Below, piece by piece: positions 45,140 through 54,651 of a stretch of DNA of 55,157 bases. This stretch comes from JBBIGV01 sp037447335 (GTDB taxonomy: Bacteria; Bacteroidota; Ignavibacteria; Ignavibacteriales; Ignavibacteriaceae). The stretch is from contig JBBIGV010000014.1 of NCBI GenBank assembly GCA_037447335.1, positions 1 through 55,157 of the forward strand, read 5' to 3'. Numbering within the stretch: the first letter of the stretch is position 1; every line of letters starts with the position of its first letter. Below the pieces are notes generated by a model. That model did not search any database. It was not told the origin of the DNA and saw only the letters and a list, made by a program, of their open reading frames with translations. The translations under genes were made by a program, and so were the position numbers.

Positions 45140-45319
45140 AACAATATTTTTTAATAATATTTTTCTTTTATGAAAAATATACATAAAATACCTAATAGAC
45201 GAATTACCGGATCAAAATTAAATCAGGATAATTTTAATTATACTGAGCAAAGAACTTATACTTGATGATTAAATGAAAATGTTTTAGCTTAACAGCGAAA
45301 TAATATTACGGTTTTATAA

Positions 45320-45628
45320 ATGTCTGCAGCAATTAGCGATATACAAGATAAATTTTCTAAAAGTGAATATCGCTTTACAGATCATGCAGTAAAAAGAATG
45401 ATTCAAAGGTCGGTTGAGAGAATTGAGGTAGAGGAAGCTATTATGCATGGCGAAATAATTGAAGAATATCCTGATGATAAATATTCGCCTAGCTGTCTGA
45501 TCTACGGTAGAACCTTAAATGGGCGGGATTTGCATATTCAGATATCATTTCCGCCCCGCGTATTTATTGTAACTTTATATGAACCGAATTTAGAAGAATG
45601 GATTGATCAAAGAACCAGGAGAAAATAA
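45320..45628 (+). CDS. DUF4258 protein, putative toxin
   Basis: A 102-residue protein with the DUF4258 pattern: YRFTDHAVKRMIQRSVERIE, EEAIMHGEIIEEYPDDKY, LIYGRTLNGRDLHIQI and VFIVTLYEP. The family is thought to share the RelE/BrnT-like RNase toxin fold and is usually paired with a small antitoxin. Here a YgiT-type zinc-finger protein follows after two bases. It lies on the plus strand inside the otherwise minus-strand polysaccharide locus. Confidence 0.8.
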   Translation: MSAAISDIQDKFSKSEYRFTDHAVKRMIQRSVERIEVEEAIMHGEIIEEYPDDKYSPSCLIYGRTLNGRDLHIQISFPPRVFIVTLYEPNLEEWIDQRTRRK

Positions 45629-45630
45629 TT

Positions 45631-45870
45631 ATGAAATGTATTTTTTGCGGCGGTAAGGCTGTCACGCGTAAAGTTACTTTTATTTACGATTATGATAAAG
45701 AGTATTTTCTTGTGGAAAATGTTCCTGCTGAAGTATGTCTTCAATGTGGAGAAAAGACATACGCTCCTGAAGTAACAGATGAGTTACTGCGATTTGCACG
45801 TAAGAAAGTAATTGCTCAAAAAACTGTGAAATTACCTGTCTTCAACTATGCTGATGAAGCAATTGGTTGA
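45631..45870 (+). CDS. YgiT/MqsA-type zinc-finger protein, putative antitoxin
   Basis: A 79-residue protein. Two CxxC pairs (CIFCGGKA at the start and CLQCGEKTYAPEV near residue 37) form the zinc site of YgiT-type proteins. The usual C-terminal HTH domain of MqsA is absent, so this is the short form that pairs with DUF4258 proteins. It probably neutralises the upstream toxin-like protein. Confidence 0.82.
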   Translation: MKCIFCGGKAVTRKVTFIYDYDKEYFLVENVPAEVCLQCGEKTYAPEVTDELLRFARKKVIAQKTVKLPVFNYADEAIG

Positions 45871-45925
45871 ATTTCTGAAAAGGTAGAAAATAAAGATATT
45901 TCAGACAAAGGATTTTCTTAAAGTC

Positions 45926-45988
45926 TTACAAGCAGTTTTCCTGCCCGGCGTAATTAACAAGCCATTCGTGAACAATAGCGGTTTTCAT
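45926..45988 (-). pseudogene. Fragment of GT4 glycosyltransferase 5' end
   Basis: Encodes MKTAIVHEWLVNYAG, identical to the start of the gene at 44005-45138, then five unrelated codons and a stop. The matching DNA ends at 45945. It begins four bases after the 39-residue ORF. Confidence 0.8.
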
Positions 45989-45989
45989 T
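45945..45989. repeat. 45-bp direct repeat, copy B
   Basis: Exact copy of 45095-45139. The toxin-antitoxin-like pair lies between the two copies. Confidence 0.9.
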
Positions 45990-45992
45990 TAA

Positions 45993-46112
45993 TTACCTGC
46001 AACATAATGTTTTAAAACCAAGAACTACATCAATGTCTTTACGGGATACGACATCAATACCTTTTTGTAACAAATTCCTATCAATGCAGCCGAAGCTGAG
46101 AATTGCCCTCAT
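45993..46112 (-). CDS. Small ORF (39 aa), probable gene remnant
   Basis: The ATG overlaps the stop of the upstream glycosyltransferase (ATGA) and the stop lies four bases before the GT4 fragment start. The product (RNLLQKGIDVVSRKDIDVVL in the middle) has no recognisable family. Its junction position suggests it is the tail or head of a lost polysaccharide gene, but it could be a short coupled gene. Confidence 0.35.
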   Translation of the reverse strand: MRAILSFGCIDRNLLQKGIDVVSRKDIDVVLGFKTLCCR

Positions 46113-47338
46113 TTTTTACACAATAATGAATTAAATAGTTCTTCATACTGTTTTTTGAATATTTCAATACTGAATTTTTCTTCTATAGTCTTTTTCGCAT
46201 TCCTTCTTATTTGAATTAATTCTTCCGATGTAAAATTCTCTATGCAATATTTAATTTTTTCTTTGAGCATTTTAGGTTTATCAGGTTCAACGAGAAATCC
46301 ATTGTAGGAATCGGATATGATCTCTTTTGGCCCTCCCAAACCTGTGGCAATAACTATTTTACCGTATCCCATTGCTTCAGCAACGGAATAGGAAAATGCT
46401 TCCGGAATCAAAGAATATATTATCGCAATATCAATTTCAGAATAAATTTTTGCTCTTGAATCTTCATGCCCCTGAAAAAGAACATAATCGTTTAAACCAA
46501 GTCTATTAACAAGTAATTTTAATTCATTTTCGTAATTAATAGAGTCCAAATCATCGGCTGCCGAACCGAAAATATTCAACAAAAGATTATTTTTTGGATT
46601 GATTTCTGAGAATGATTTTATAACCAAATCAATGCCTTTAATACGAAGCAGGCTTCCAACCATCCCTAATTTCATGGTTCCGCTTACATTAAAGCTGATG
46701 CTGTTATTTTCATTTATTTTAATTCCATTATAAATTAATTCCACTTTGCTTTCATTCTGAATTATGCTCTTAATATTTTCCGCAACTGTATTTGAGACAG
46801 CCACAAACCTTTCTACCTTTTTCTTAAGGATGTTTAATATTTTTGCTTCAACTGATTTATTTGTATAAATCAAATGCTGAATTACAAGTAATTTTTTATT
46901 TAATATAATAGATGCCGGTAAAGAATATAAACCAGCAAGATTTCCGTTGGCAATTATCAAACAAGGTTTTGTATAAATTATTATTTTAATCAGGTTTAGA
47001 GTTGAAAGACTAAGATAAAAAAGGATTTTCAGATAGGAGTTAAAATTCCATTTCCCGGAGGTTTTGTATACTTTTTTAAGGGAATTAATTTTAATAACAT
47101 CAAAGCCGATATTATCAAATGAGTTAAATGCTTTACCTTCAGGGGCGGCTATAAAAAAATCATAATCTCTGATATTGGAGCATAAATCTAAAATGAATTG
47201 CTCTCCACCGCCCCAATTTTTACTTACAGTAACACATAATATTGTTTTATTATTCAAGTTTTTTGCTAAATTAAATCTTTGAATTAAGGCAACTGCACCT
47301 AATAAAAATAGAAGCTTTGGATTATGTATATAACCCAA
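46109..47338 (-). CDS. Glycosyltransferase, GT4 family
   Basis: A 409-residue GT-B enzyme. After a start region that may be partly extra (a better domain start is near residue 31, KTILCVTVSKNWGGGEQFIL), the acceptor domain and the donor-binding domain follow: KLGMVGSLLRIKGIDLVIKS, LFQGHEDSRAKIYSEIDIAI, SLIPEAFSYSVAEAMGYGK and GLGGPKEII, with the Glu of the EAFSYSVAE motif retained. Strong Lys/Asn/Ile bias sets it apart from the core genes and hints at transfer. It acts in the polysaccharide pathway with its neighbours; sugar unknown. Confidence 0.88.
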   Translation of the reverse strand: MGYIHNPKLLFLLGAVALIQRFNLAKNLNNKTILCVTVSKNWGGGEQFILDLCSNIRDYDFFIAAPEGKAFNSFDNIGFDVIKINSLKKVYKTSGKWNFNSYLKILFYLSLSTLNLIKIIIYTKPCLIIANGNLAGLYSLPASIILNKKLLVIQHLIYTNKSVEAKILNILKKKVERFVAVSNTVAENIKSIIQNESKVELIYNGIKINENNSISFNVSGTMKLGMVGSLLRIKGIDLVIKSFSEINPKNNLLLNIFGSAADDLDSINYENELKLLVNRLGLNDYVLFQGHEDSRAKIYSEIDIAIIYSLIPEAFSYSVAEAMGYGKIVIATGLGGPKEIISDSYNGFLVEPDKPKMLKEKIKYCIENFTSEELIQIRRNAKKTIEEKFSIEIFKKQYEELFNSLLCKK

Positions 47339-47371
47339 AGCTTTCTCACTAATAAATATTTGGTAGTTTGT

Positions 47372-48544
47372 CTAGTCAATTGCAATTGGTTCTTCAGTTA
47401 CAGATATATACCATGACATAGTGCACCAATTTGGTGTAATAGCTAGTATATATTCTTTTTGAAAATACGCGGAGTGATATTTTAGATACCTATCTCCTGC
47501 ACCCAGTTGCCATCCGCCGAAATACCCACTTCCACCATTTGCCCAAACACCAGCCCATCCTCCACCACTAAATCTTTGTAAGCTTGCCCAATTTGATGAA
47601 GAATTAGCGGCAAAAAACTTTTGCCGATTGCCAACGTTATCAATATTACCTATTAGATATTTATCTTGGTAATTTGTTAACCAACTACCAATATAATTAT
47701 TCCCACCATTACCCCAGTACGCCTGCATATTTCCGTTGATATATTTTATTATTGCGGCATAATTCCCAAAAGTTGCTTCGGCCAAAATTTCATCCTTACC
47801 ATCCCCATCTAAATCGCCAATAACAAATTGATCGGCCAAATTGATATTCCATCCACCGATATACCCTGATCCTTGATTATTCCAAACTACTTGCCATTGA
47901 TTCCCTGTAAACCTTAATAATGCTGCCCACGGTTGACTAATAATCAATATATCTTGATATTGGTGCAGCGGATCAAAAAAACCAGCAAAATATTTATCAT
48001 TTGATCCAATTGACCATCTTCCTATATACCCGCTACCGTTATTAAACCACAAATTTGTGACTGATGAGCTACCCCATAGTCTATAAACACCGGCAAAACC
48101 ATTGGGATTAATAGCGAGTAAATATGATTCGTAACCGGGTTTAAAATAAAGATATCGATCAGAAAAACCTATGTTCCACCCGCCTATTTTACCAGTACCA
48201 TTGTTTGCCCAAATAGTTCCAAAGTTGATTTGGGTGCCAACTACTCCATGTTTCAATATAGCAGCCCAGTTATTTGAGTTACAGGCAAATATTGCGTCAC
48301 CAGTCACATCAGGTGCAGCTGAATACTTATCGCTCGTGCTCACTCTCCATTCGCCTATTTAACCACTTCCTTGATTAGCCCAATCAATTTGCCAACTACC
48401 TGTTGATTCAGGTGGAGTTCGTTTGCTTAATACATTGTTGTCTGCATTAGATGTTGGTTCATTTGGTGTGTCTACACAACCGAGGTTTATAAAGATAAAG
48501 ATTGCAGAAATTATTATAGTAAGTCTTTTTGAAGAAAAAACCAT
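47372..48544 (-). pseudogene. Lipoprotein with WGNGGSGYIGGW-type repeats, one in-frame stop
   Basis: The gene starts with a lipoprotein signal (IFINLGCVDTPNEP) and runs to WANQGSG, where a TAA at 48359-48361 interrupts it. The same frame continues with IGEWRVSTSDKY to 47372. All other repeats have Tyr at this place (GSGYIGGW), so TAA is a single-base change from TAT or TAC. About six repeats of 50-60 residues each hold W.N.GSGYIGGW, DKY and a variable section; one has the calcium-binding GDLDGDGKDEILA of FG-GAP/VCBS propellers. The full product would be about 390 residues. A GTG at 48343 could restart translation but without export signal. Either a pseudogene or a sequencing error. Confidence 0.75.
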
Positions 48545-48755
48545 ATCATACCTCCAATTATTGTTTTGATTATAAATTATTTGAGATGAATTATAGCCTA
48601 AGATTAATATATCCTTTTTTACACCTCCTTCCGTAGGCTAATTTTTATGTGTCAATATATATTTTATCGATGTAAAACTCAAGTTCATGAAAAATATTCA
48701 CATAAAAACCCGCAATTTTTTCTAAGTTTCTAATTAATTGAAAGTATTTTTATTT

Positions 48756-49631
48756 TCATTTTAAAAAACTTTTGACAATTCTACGTGATCTCGGAATGAT
48801 ACAAATAGAAGTATATAAACTGAAAATTAAGTATATACCAAAATGAAAAAAATTCCTTACCATGAGGATAACAAGCCCTCTATTCCTGAACTCTTTATAC
48901 TCGGGAAGGGGTAATCCGGTTTTTTCCGCAAGATATTTTAGTCGCTTACGTTTCGTTTCCCAATCACCGGAAAACTGTTTATCGTGCACCCTGTAATACA
49001 GATGTATCTTTGGAATGAAGCCCATATCACCATATTCACTCATCTTAAGCCAAAGGTGATAATCTTCAAGCATAAGTTCTGGGTCTTCATCATGGCAGCC
49101 TGCTTTCATTACAACATCAAGCCGGGCAAGAACAGAAGAAGCGGGAACTGTATTGCCAATGTTAATCAGGTCTGTCCGGGTTTTTGCTGCCCTGAACGGT
49201 AAAGGAAGCATTTCATAATTCGGTGAAAATATATTCACCTTGCCAAAGGTAATGCTCAATGAATAAACAAGAACTTTAGAAGGATTCTTTTCAAGATAGC
49301 GAACCTGGTCGGCTAATTTTTCCTTATGCCACAAATCATCGCTTCCGAGGAAAGCAACATATTTACCTTTTGCTTTTCTTAAACCATGATTGAACGGAAT
49401 AGCCGGTCTGCCGCTGTGCTTAATCTGAAAATATGAGATGCGTTTGTCTGCTTTACTTAACTTTTCAAGTATATCTAAGGTATTATCAGTTGATTCATCA
49501 TCAATTACAATCAGTTCAACATTTTTATATGTTTGACTTAAAACAGAATTAATTGTCTCTTCGATGTAATCTGACGAGTTGTAAGCCGGAATCAGAACTG
49601 TTATCAGAGGATTTTCATAACTGTTTTTCAT
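48756..49631 (-). CDS. Glycosyltransferase, GT2 family
   Basis: A 291-residue GT-A enzyme. The N-terminus has VLIPAYNSSDYIEETINSVL, VELIVIDDESTDNT, KGKYVAFLGSDDLWHKEKL (DxD-type site) and MLEDYHLWLKMSEYGDMGFI. A hydrophobic stretch near residue 260 may associate it with the membrane. The ATG overlaps the flippase stop. The extra polar region after YRVHDKQFSG is typical. Confidence 0.9.
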   Translation of the reverse strand: MKNSYENPLITVLIPAYNSSDYIEETINSVLSQTYKNVELIVIDDESTDNTLDILEKLSKADKRISYFQIKHSGRPAIPFNHGLRKAKGKYVAFLGSDDLWHKEKLADQVRYLEKNPSKVLVYSLSITFGKVNIFSPNYEMLPLPFRAAKTRTDLINIGNTVPASSVLARLDVVMKAGCHDEDPELMLEDYHLWLKMSEYGDMGFIPKIHLYYRVHDKQFSGDWETKRKRLKYLAEKTGLPLPEYKEFRNRGLVILMVRNFFHFGIYLIFSLYTSICIIPRSRRIVKSFLK

Positions 49632-50929
49632 AATCTCTTTTGTATCCTGCTGAAGAGAACAGAAACTATTACAAACGTGATTAATGCCGCAGCTATGTTG
49701 GAGTATCCTGCGCCGTTAATTCCGTAATTTAACACGAGGGTGTATGATACAACCGATGCAATGACAGTCGCACTTAAAAAATACAATGAGAGTTGTTTTA
49801 TCTTACCTTTTCCGAAAAGAGCGACGACCTTAAGCGTATAAAGATTTCTCACAAACCAGCCAATTACAAGCATAATAAAGAATGGTACAGATTCATCATA
49901 TTTGCCCTGAAAGATGAATGAAATAAGCGGCGGTCCGATAATCACCGATACAGCGCCCGCGGAAAGCGCAAACAGGTTCTGATACTTATTGTACTTATTA
50001 TAAATTCTTCTCCACTCAGTTGTGCTTGATGAGCGCTCGGAGAAATACGGTGTTGTGATCTGCTGAATTGTGGTTGTAATAAGATACAATGCTACAAGCA
50101 ATGTGGCGGCAAAGCTAAACTGTCCTACTAATGCCCTGTCGGCGATAAGATAGTTTATAAGAAAGATATCAACATTAAGATTGATAACATTTACTCCGTT
50201 AAGCAGGAGAGAATATTTGGCATAATCCCATTGCAGCTTAAACGCTCCATCAACTGCCGTTGGCTGCACTTCGTTCATTTCACGGGTAAGAACAATAAAA
50301 GATACAAATGCAGTTACAATCATCCCGGCTGTAAATCCGATTATGTATCCCTTAAACAAAAAGAAGATCGTTGGAATAACTATTAACACCAGGGAAATAA
50401 TTTTTGTCAGCGCCTGAACAACGGATAATTTCTTTACAAGCTTTAATGCTTCAAAATATGCAAAATAAATGCTGTAAAGAGCTTGGGGTATTAATGCCAC
50501 TGCAAAAAGAGGCATAATTCTGTTTAATGCGGCGTCATTCGATATGAGGTTGAAAGATGAAAGACCGAGTATTAAAAAATATCCTGCCGTAGAAGTAATC
50601 AGAGCAATCTTTAAAGCCTGTTGCAGCAAAAAATATTTTTCGCTGATTGGTCTTTGTTCCGAGCAAAGCTTTTGAATTGCAGTATTGAATCCAAGACTGG
50701 CGGCTATTCCGCCTGTAACAATAAATACCTGCAGAAACCGAATCCTTCCAATGTCTTCGGGCGGAAGCAGATATGCCACAATAAGCTGAACTATAAACCC
50801 GATAAAAAATATAAATGCATTCGAAAGAAGAAGATGGACAAAGCCCTTGCTGATAACAGCATCTTTTGCTTCCTTTAATTTTTCCAGGAAGATATTTGAT
50901 TCTGTTTTTGATGCGGGTTTGCTGTTCAC
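49628..50929 (-). CDS. Polysaccharide flippase, Wzx/MATE-like
   Basis: A 433-residue membrane protein with about twelve helices. The N-terminal KGFVHLLLSNAFIFFIGFIV and AYLLPPEDIGRIRFLQVFI region is typical of Wzx/RfbX proteins, which flip lipid-linked repeat units to the periplasm. ISEKYFLLQQALKIALI and GRFSFAATL-like loops follow the family pattern. It is the first gene of the GT2-flippase transcript. Confidence 0.88.
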   Translation of the reverse strand: MNSKPASKTESNIFLEKLKEAKDAVISKGFVHLLLSNAFIFFIGFIVQLIVAYLLPPEDIGRIRFLQVFIVTGGIAASLGFNTAIQKLCSEQRPISEKYFLLQQALKIALITSTAGYFLILGLSSFNLISNDAALNRIMPLFAVALIPQALYSIYFAYFEALKLVKKLSVVQALTKIISLVLIVIPTIFFLFKGYIIGFTAGMIVTAFVSFIVLTREMNEVQPTAVDGAFKLQWDYAKYSLLLNGVNVINLNVDIFLINYLIADRALVGQFSFAATLLVALYLITTTIQQITTPYFSERSSSTTEWRRIYNKYNKYQNLFALSAGAVSVIIGPPLISFIFQGKYDESVPFFIMLVIGWFVRNLYTLKVVALFGKGKIKQLSLYFLSATVIASVVSYTLVLNYGINGAGYSNIAAALITFVIVSVLFSRIQKRL

Positions 50930-51016
50930 TTAATAAAATCTGCTTTTTATTTTGGTTCAAATATATCTAAAAAAGGGGGGATTTTGTAATTTGCACTTTA
51001 ACAAATACATCTTCTG

Positions 51017-52642
51017 ATGCCGTATAAAAACTCCATAAATGATTTTGTTCTTAATAAACCTTTCACTGCCGGTTTCTTTTTTGTAATTGTAGTTTCGGGT
51101 ATTTGCCATTTACTTTTTTCGCATCTGGGTTATAACCCTACCGATGACGGCTTTACCCTCGCTTACAGCCGGCGGATACTCGAGGGGCAAATTCCTCATC
51201 TTGACTTTATAATCATCAGACCATTCCTGTCTCCTTTACTGCATGTTCCTGTGGCTGCCTTTGGTGGCGAGTATATTTTTTATCTTTCAAGATTTGTTGT
51301 ATGGATGCAGCTATCTTTCATCGCCTGGACATTTACTTTCAGCATAAACAGAATGATGGGCAGTTATTTTCCACCGCTTCAATTTGTTTTTCTTTCATTG
51401 ATTACTTTTACTGCCGCTGCTCATACCTTTCCACTAACAGCATGGCACACAATTGACGGATTAATGTTTATTTCGATCGGACTTCTTTTCACAGTTTCAG
51501 AAAATAAAATAAATAAAAATCTTTCTTACATCTTTTTTGCTCTTGCATATTTGTGTAAGCAAAGCTTTCTGCCGGTTGGTATTGGAATGCTGTTTTTAAA
51601 CAAAGAGTTTAAAAATATTCACAGATGGATTGCGTTCATCACTCCGGGTTTACTCTACGCCGTATATCTTCTGTTAAATGGCGCTGCTGCTTTAACAGAA
51701 GGGGCATCTCAATTGCTTTCGCAAAAAGGATTATTAAGTGTGGTAAAATATTATGTGGTGAGTTTGTGGTTTCCTGCTGGTCTGGTTACAGGTTTTCTTC
51801 TTATAAGTATAATTGAGCGCGGCAGAAACGCCGGCAATATCGCGACCTACAATCTGCTTGCTGCTGTTTTGCTTGTTATTGTTGTTAGTTTGCTGACTGG
51901 TATATTTCACAAAACATCACTCTTTCTTTTCGGAGTTTTCGTAGCAGCATTTATTTTTGTTGCGAGAGATAATAAAGACGATCTCTTAACCAAATTATAT
52001 CCGGAATTGGTTGTTGCATTGCTTGCTTTATCTGTTTCGCTTTCGCTTGGTTATCCGTTTCCGGTTTTTGTGGCAGGAGGATTTTTTATGCTTTTTATTC
52101 GTTTCATTTTTCAGAAAGGACTGAAGATAGAATTAAGTTCCGGTTTTGTAATAGCTGTTTCAATCATAATTTTTCTTTCTTTTGTATATGGGAGGTTTAA
52201 CTACATTTACCGTGAAGCGCCTGTTTCATTAATTACCTTAGAATTGTCTGAGGTTATGCACGGAATGAAAAACATCCGGACAAATGCTAATACTTACAAG
52301 GTTCTTGCTGATTTGAATTCTGCAATAAATAAGATAGTTAAAGACGGTAAACAGTACGCCATTATCCCGGAGAATGCAGGCTTCTGGGTAAAGGCTGAAC
52401 ACCAAAATCCACTCAGTATTGATTGGATTTTCAGAACTGAATTAAACCAGCCTTATCTTGTTGACAGAATCATAAATGATATTAAAGACAAAAGAGGAAA
52501 AGTTGTTTTCGTCCTTCAGAAATATGATGCGGAATTCATATCAAGAAGAATTGAACCGCCTGCAGAAAACCCTGTTATTGATTTTATCACACAGAACCTT
52601 AAATTAACCGACGAAACACGCTTTCATTATTTTTATGAATAA
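51017..52642 (+). CDS. Polytopic membrane protein, GT39/ArnT-like
   Basis: A 541-residue protein with about eleven hydrophobic helices and a C-terminal soluble part of about 130 residues. The first loop contains NPTDDGFTLAYSRRILEGQI and PHLDFIIIRPFLSPLLHVP, resembling the DxD-type loop of membrane glycosyltransferases that use lipid-linked sugars. It lies divergent from the flippase at the edge of the polysaccharide locus. The soluble C-terminal region (ENAGFWVKAEHQNPLSIDWI) may bind acceptor. Specific activity unknown. Confidence 0.75.
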   Translation: MPYKNSINDFVLNKPFTAGFFFVIVVSGICHLLFSHLGYNPTDDGFTLAYSRRILEGQIPHLDFIIIRPFLSPLLHVPVAAFGGEYIFYLSRFVVWMQLSFIAWTFTFSINRMMGSYFPPLQFVFLSLITFTAAAHTFPLTAWHTIDGLMFISIGLLFTVSENKINKNLSYIFFALAYLCKQSFLPVGIGMLFLNKEFKNIHRWIAFITPGLLYAVYLLLNGAAALTEGASQLLSQKGLLSVVKYYVVSLWFPAGLVTGFLLISIIERGRNAGNIATYNLLAAVLLVIVVSLLTGIFHKTSLFLFGVFVAAFIFVARDNKDDLLTKLYPELVVALLALSVSLSLGYPFPVFVAGGFFMLFIRFIFQKGLKIELSSGFVIAVSIIIFLSFVYGRFNYIYREAPVSLITLELSEVMHGMKNIRTNANTYKVLADLNSAINKIVKDGKQYAIIPENAGFWVKAEHQNPLSIDWIFRTELNQPYLVDRIINDIKDKRGKVVFVLQKYDAEFISRRIEPPAENPVIDFITQNLKLTDETRFHYFYE

Positions 52643-52731
52643 ACCCGGTAAATGAATTGCATCTCTTGTTTGTGTGGACTCACGATTGCCAATGTAGTAA
52701 ATTGCATTCGTTAATATTAAAGTAAAATGTT

Positions 52732-53004
52732 ATGGCGCAGGATAACAGAAACGATCTGCTTTTTATGCAGCTGGTTATTCAGCATCAGCAAATCGGGATG
52801 ATGTCGCTTGGTAAAATCAAAAACTCGGTTTCTGATAAGATCGAAAAAAATCTTGAATATGCCAGGCTGGTAATAGACACACTTGATATGGTTTCCGTAA
52901 AAACCAAAGGCAATCTTTCTGACTACGAAGAAAAATTTCTGTCAGAGGTAATTAAGGAGCTTAAACTTAATTATGCTGATGAATCTGATAAAGAAAAGCA
53001 ATAA
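52732..53004 (+). CDS. DUF1844 protein
   Basis: A 90-residue soluble protein that fits the DUF1844 pattern: NDLLFMQLVIQHQQIGMMSLGKI, then YARLVIDTLDMVSVKTKGNLSDYEEKFL, with ELKLNYADE at the end (motifs here shown in parts). The family is widespread and of unknown function, often near translation or cofactor genes. Confidence 0.85.
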   Translation: MAQDNRNDLLFMQLVIQHQQIGMMSLGKIKNSVSDKIEKNLEYARLVIDTLDMVSVKTKGNLSDYEEKFLSEVIKELKLNYADESDKEKQ

Positions 53005-53154
53005 CAAATTATCGGTAAATCTTTGTGCCGTGCAATGCCGGAGAAATTAAAACATGACAGAAGATGAAAAGCTCACATTCCTTTCAAAGGTCGCTTAGAT
53101 ATTTACGCGTTTTAATTACACAGTTAATTCTTTTCAATAAAGCCTTTTTCAGCT

Positions 53155-54072
53155 ATGAATAAGAAGAAGAACCGTTTAACAATCGGAATAATCGCTAACC
53201 TCACAAAGGCAAATGTTTTTAAGGTCGTGTCTGATTTAATCCGGACTTTAAAGGAACATGATTTCGACTATCTCATTAGTGATGCATTTATTCCCTTCAT
53301 CGAAAACCTTATTCCTAAAGTGAACAAATCGCGGTTTCTTGATAACAACCGGCTCTGTAAAAAAAGTGACATGATAATTTCAATCGGGGGCGATGGAACT
53401 ATGCTGGCAACATCTTTCTTTGCGCAATTGTATGATAAGCCCGTGCTTGGCGTTAATCTTGGCAAGCTGGGCTTTCTTGTTGAAGCAAATGTGAATCAGA
53501 TTGACGATATGATCTCAGAAATAAAACATAACAAGCATACTATTGAAGAGAGAATTATAATCACTGCTAACTGCTGCAATCATAATGTCGAAAGACTTTT
53601 TGCTATTAACGATATCGTTATTGATAAAGGCGGCTGGCCCAAAATGATTGAACTTACAGTTTATGTTAACGATGAATATGTTACAACATTTTCCGCAGAT
53701 GGATTGATTGTTGCCACCCCAACCGGATCGACAGGTTATTCTATTTCGGTTGGCGGGCCGATTGTAAATCCGAGAGCGGATGTAATCACACTCTCCCCGA
53801 TTTCTCCCCATAGTCTTTCCGTGCGTCCTCTGGTTCTTTCGAGCAAAGAAAAAATACTTGTGATAGCCAGGTCCCATCACAAAGAAGTACAGGTTAACTG
53901 CGATGGACAAAGAGTCTTTTCATTCCCGCCCCCGCTTGAAATTGAGATTTCAAAAAGCAACCGCTCGCTTAAGCTTGTGCACACATCAATCACAAATTAT
54001 TTTGAGACGTTGAGAAATAAATTGCTGTGGGGAATAGACCTCCGCAACAAAGATCAAAACAATCCGGAGTAA
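53155..54072 (+). CDS. nadK: NAD kinase
   Basis: A 305-residue ATP-NAD kinase that makes NADP. The GGDGTMLATSFF motif near residue 78 and NLGKLGFLVEAN near residue 101 form the active site, and FSADGLIVATPTGSTGYSIS with GGPIVNP holds the NAD-binding part. DGQRVFSFPPPLEIEISKS near the end is typical. The thioredoxin-like gene follows after three bases. Confidence 0.95.
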   Translation: MNKKKNRLTIGIIANLTKANVFKVVSDLIRTLKEHDFDYLISDAFIPFIENLIPKVNKSRFLDNNRLCKKSDMIISIGGDGTMLATSFFAQLYDKPVLGVNLGKLGFLVEANVNQIDDMISEIKHNKHTIEERIIITANCCNHNVERLFAINDIVIDKGGWPKMIELTVYVNDEYVTTFSADGLIVATPTGSTGYSISVGGPIVNPRADVITLSPISPHSLSVRPLVLSSKEKILVIARSHHKEVQVNCDGQRVFSFPPPLEIEISKSNRSLKLVHTSITNYFETLRNKLLWGIDLRNKDQNNPE

Positions 54073-54075
54073 AAA

Positions 54076-54585
54076 ATGTTAAAAAGTTTAATGCTGATGT
54101 TGTTACTTTCTTCTTCTTTAACTGCGCAGGATAAAGCAATTGTTACTGATGAAAAGACAGGTGAACCGATGCTGATTGGTATCTGTTCATTCAGCGATCT
54201 TACCGAAGGCACATTCGGCGCCTGGTTCAACAGTGAATATGAATCATACGAAATAAATCCTGAAGACCTTGACGGTGTTCCGCAAAGACTTGAAGATGTT
54301 GAAGTAGTAATTGTGCTTGGCACGTGGTGCGACGATACACACATGCTTATCCCGAGGTTGTATAAAGTTCTTGATGGATTATTCTTTCCGCACGCGAGAA
54401 TCACTCTTATTGCAGTGGATCGTCAAAAGAAAGGCATTGGAAGTGAAGCTGATATGCTGGCAATTGAACGAATTCCAACCGTAATTTTCTACAGGAATCA
54501 ATCTGAAATCGGAAGAATTGTCGAAACGATTGAAGAAAGTGTTGAAGTTGATATTGCCTCTATATTGCTTGTGGAACCTTTTTGA
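54076..54585 (+). CDS. Thioredoxin-like protein with single active-site cysteine
   Basis: A 169-residue exported protein with a signal peptide (LLLSSSLTAQ). The thioredoxin-fold core is IVLGTWCDDTHMLIPRLYKV near residue 79, then ITLIAVDRQKKG and ERIPTVIFYRNQSEIGRIVE with the cis-proline. The second cysteine of the usual CxxC is Thr, so it is not a classical oxidoreductase. Similar GTWCxDS-type proteins are common in Bacteroidota. It is probably co-transcribed with nadK. Confidence 0.85.
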   Translation: MLKSLMLMLLLSSSLTAQDKAIVTDEKTGEPMLIGICSFSDLTEGTFGAWFNSEYESYEINPEDLDGVPQRLEDVEVVIVLGTWCDDTHMLIPRLYKVLDGLFFPHARITLIAVDRQKKGIGSEADMLAIERIPTVIFYRNQSEIGRIVETIEESVEVDIASILLVEPF

Positions 54586-54601
54586 ATTGGTATAAGGTCA
54601 T

Positions 54602-54651
54602 TAACCTTCAAGGTCAGGGGTATGTATAAGTTCATAAGACCTTGAAGGTTA
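54602..54651. repeat. Perfect 14-bp inverted repeat
   Basis: TAACCTTCAAGGTC and GACCTTGAAGGTTA with a 22-base centre. Each arm is itself nearly palindromic (ACCTTCAAGGT), so cruciform and short hairpin forms are both possible. Confidence 0.75.

Noticed and set aside
53005..53154. Short ORF (MTEDEKLTFLSKVA) before nadK
   Set aside because: Only 14 codons, no family, and no conserved overlap with nadK.
54076..54585. Loss of the second active-site cysteine in the thioredoxin-like protein as a novelty
   Set aside because: GTWCxDS-type single-cysteine relatives are familiar in Bacteroidota, so it is not unusual enough for a finding.
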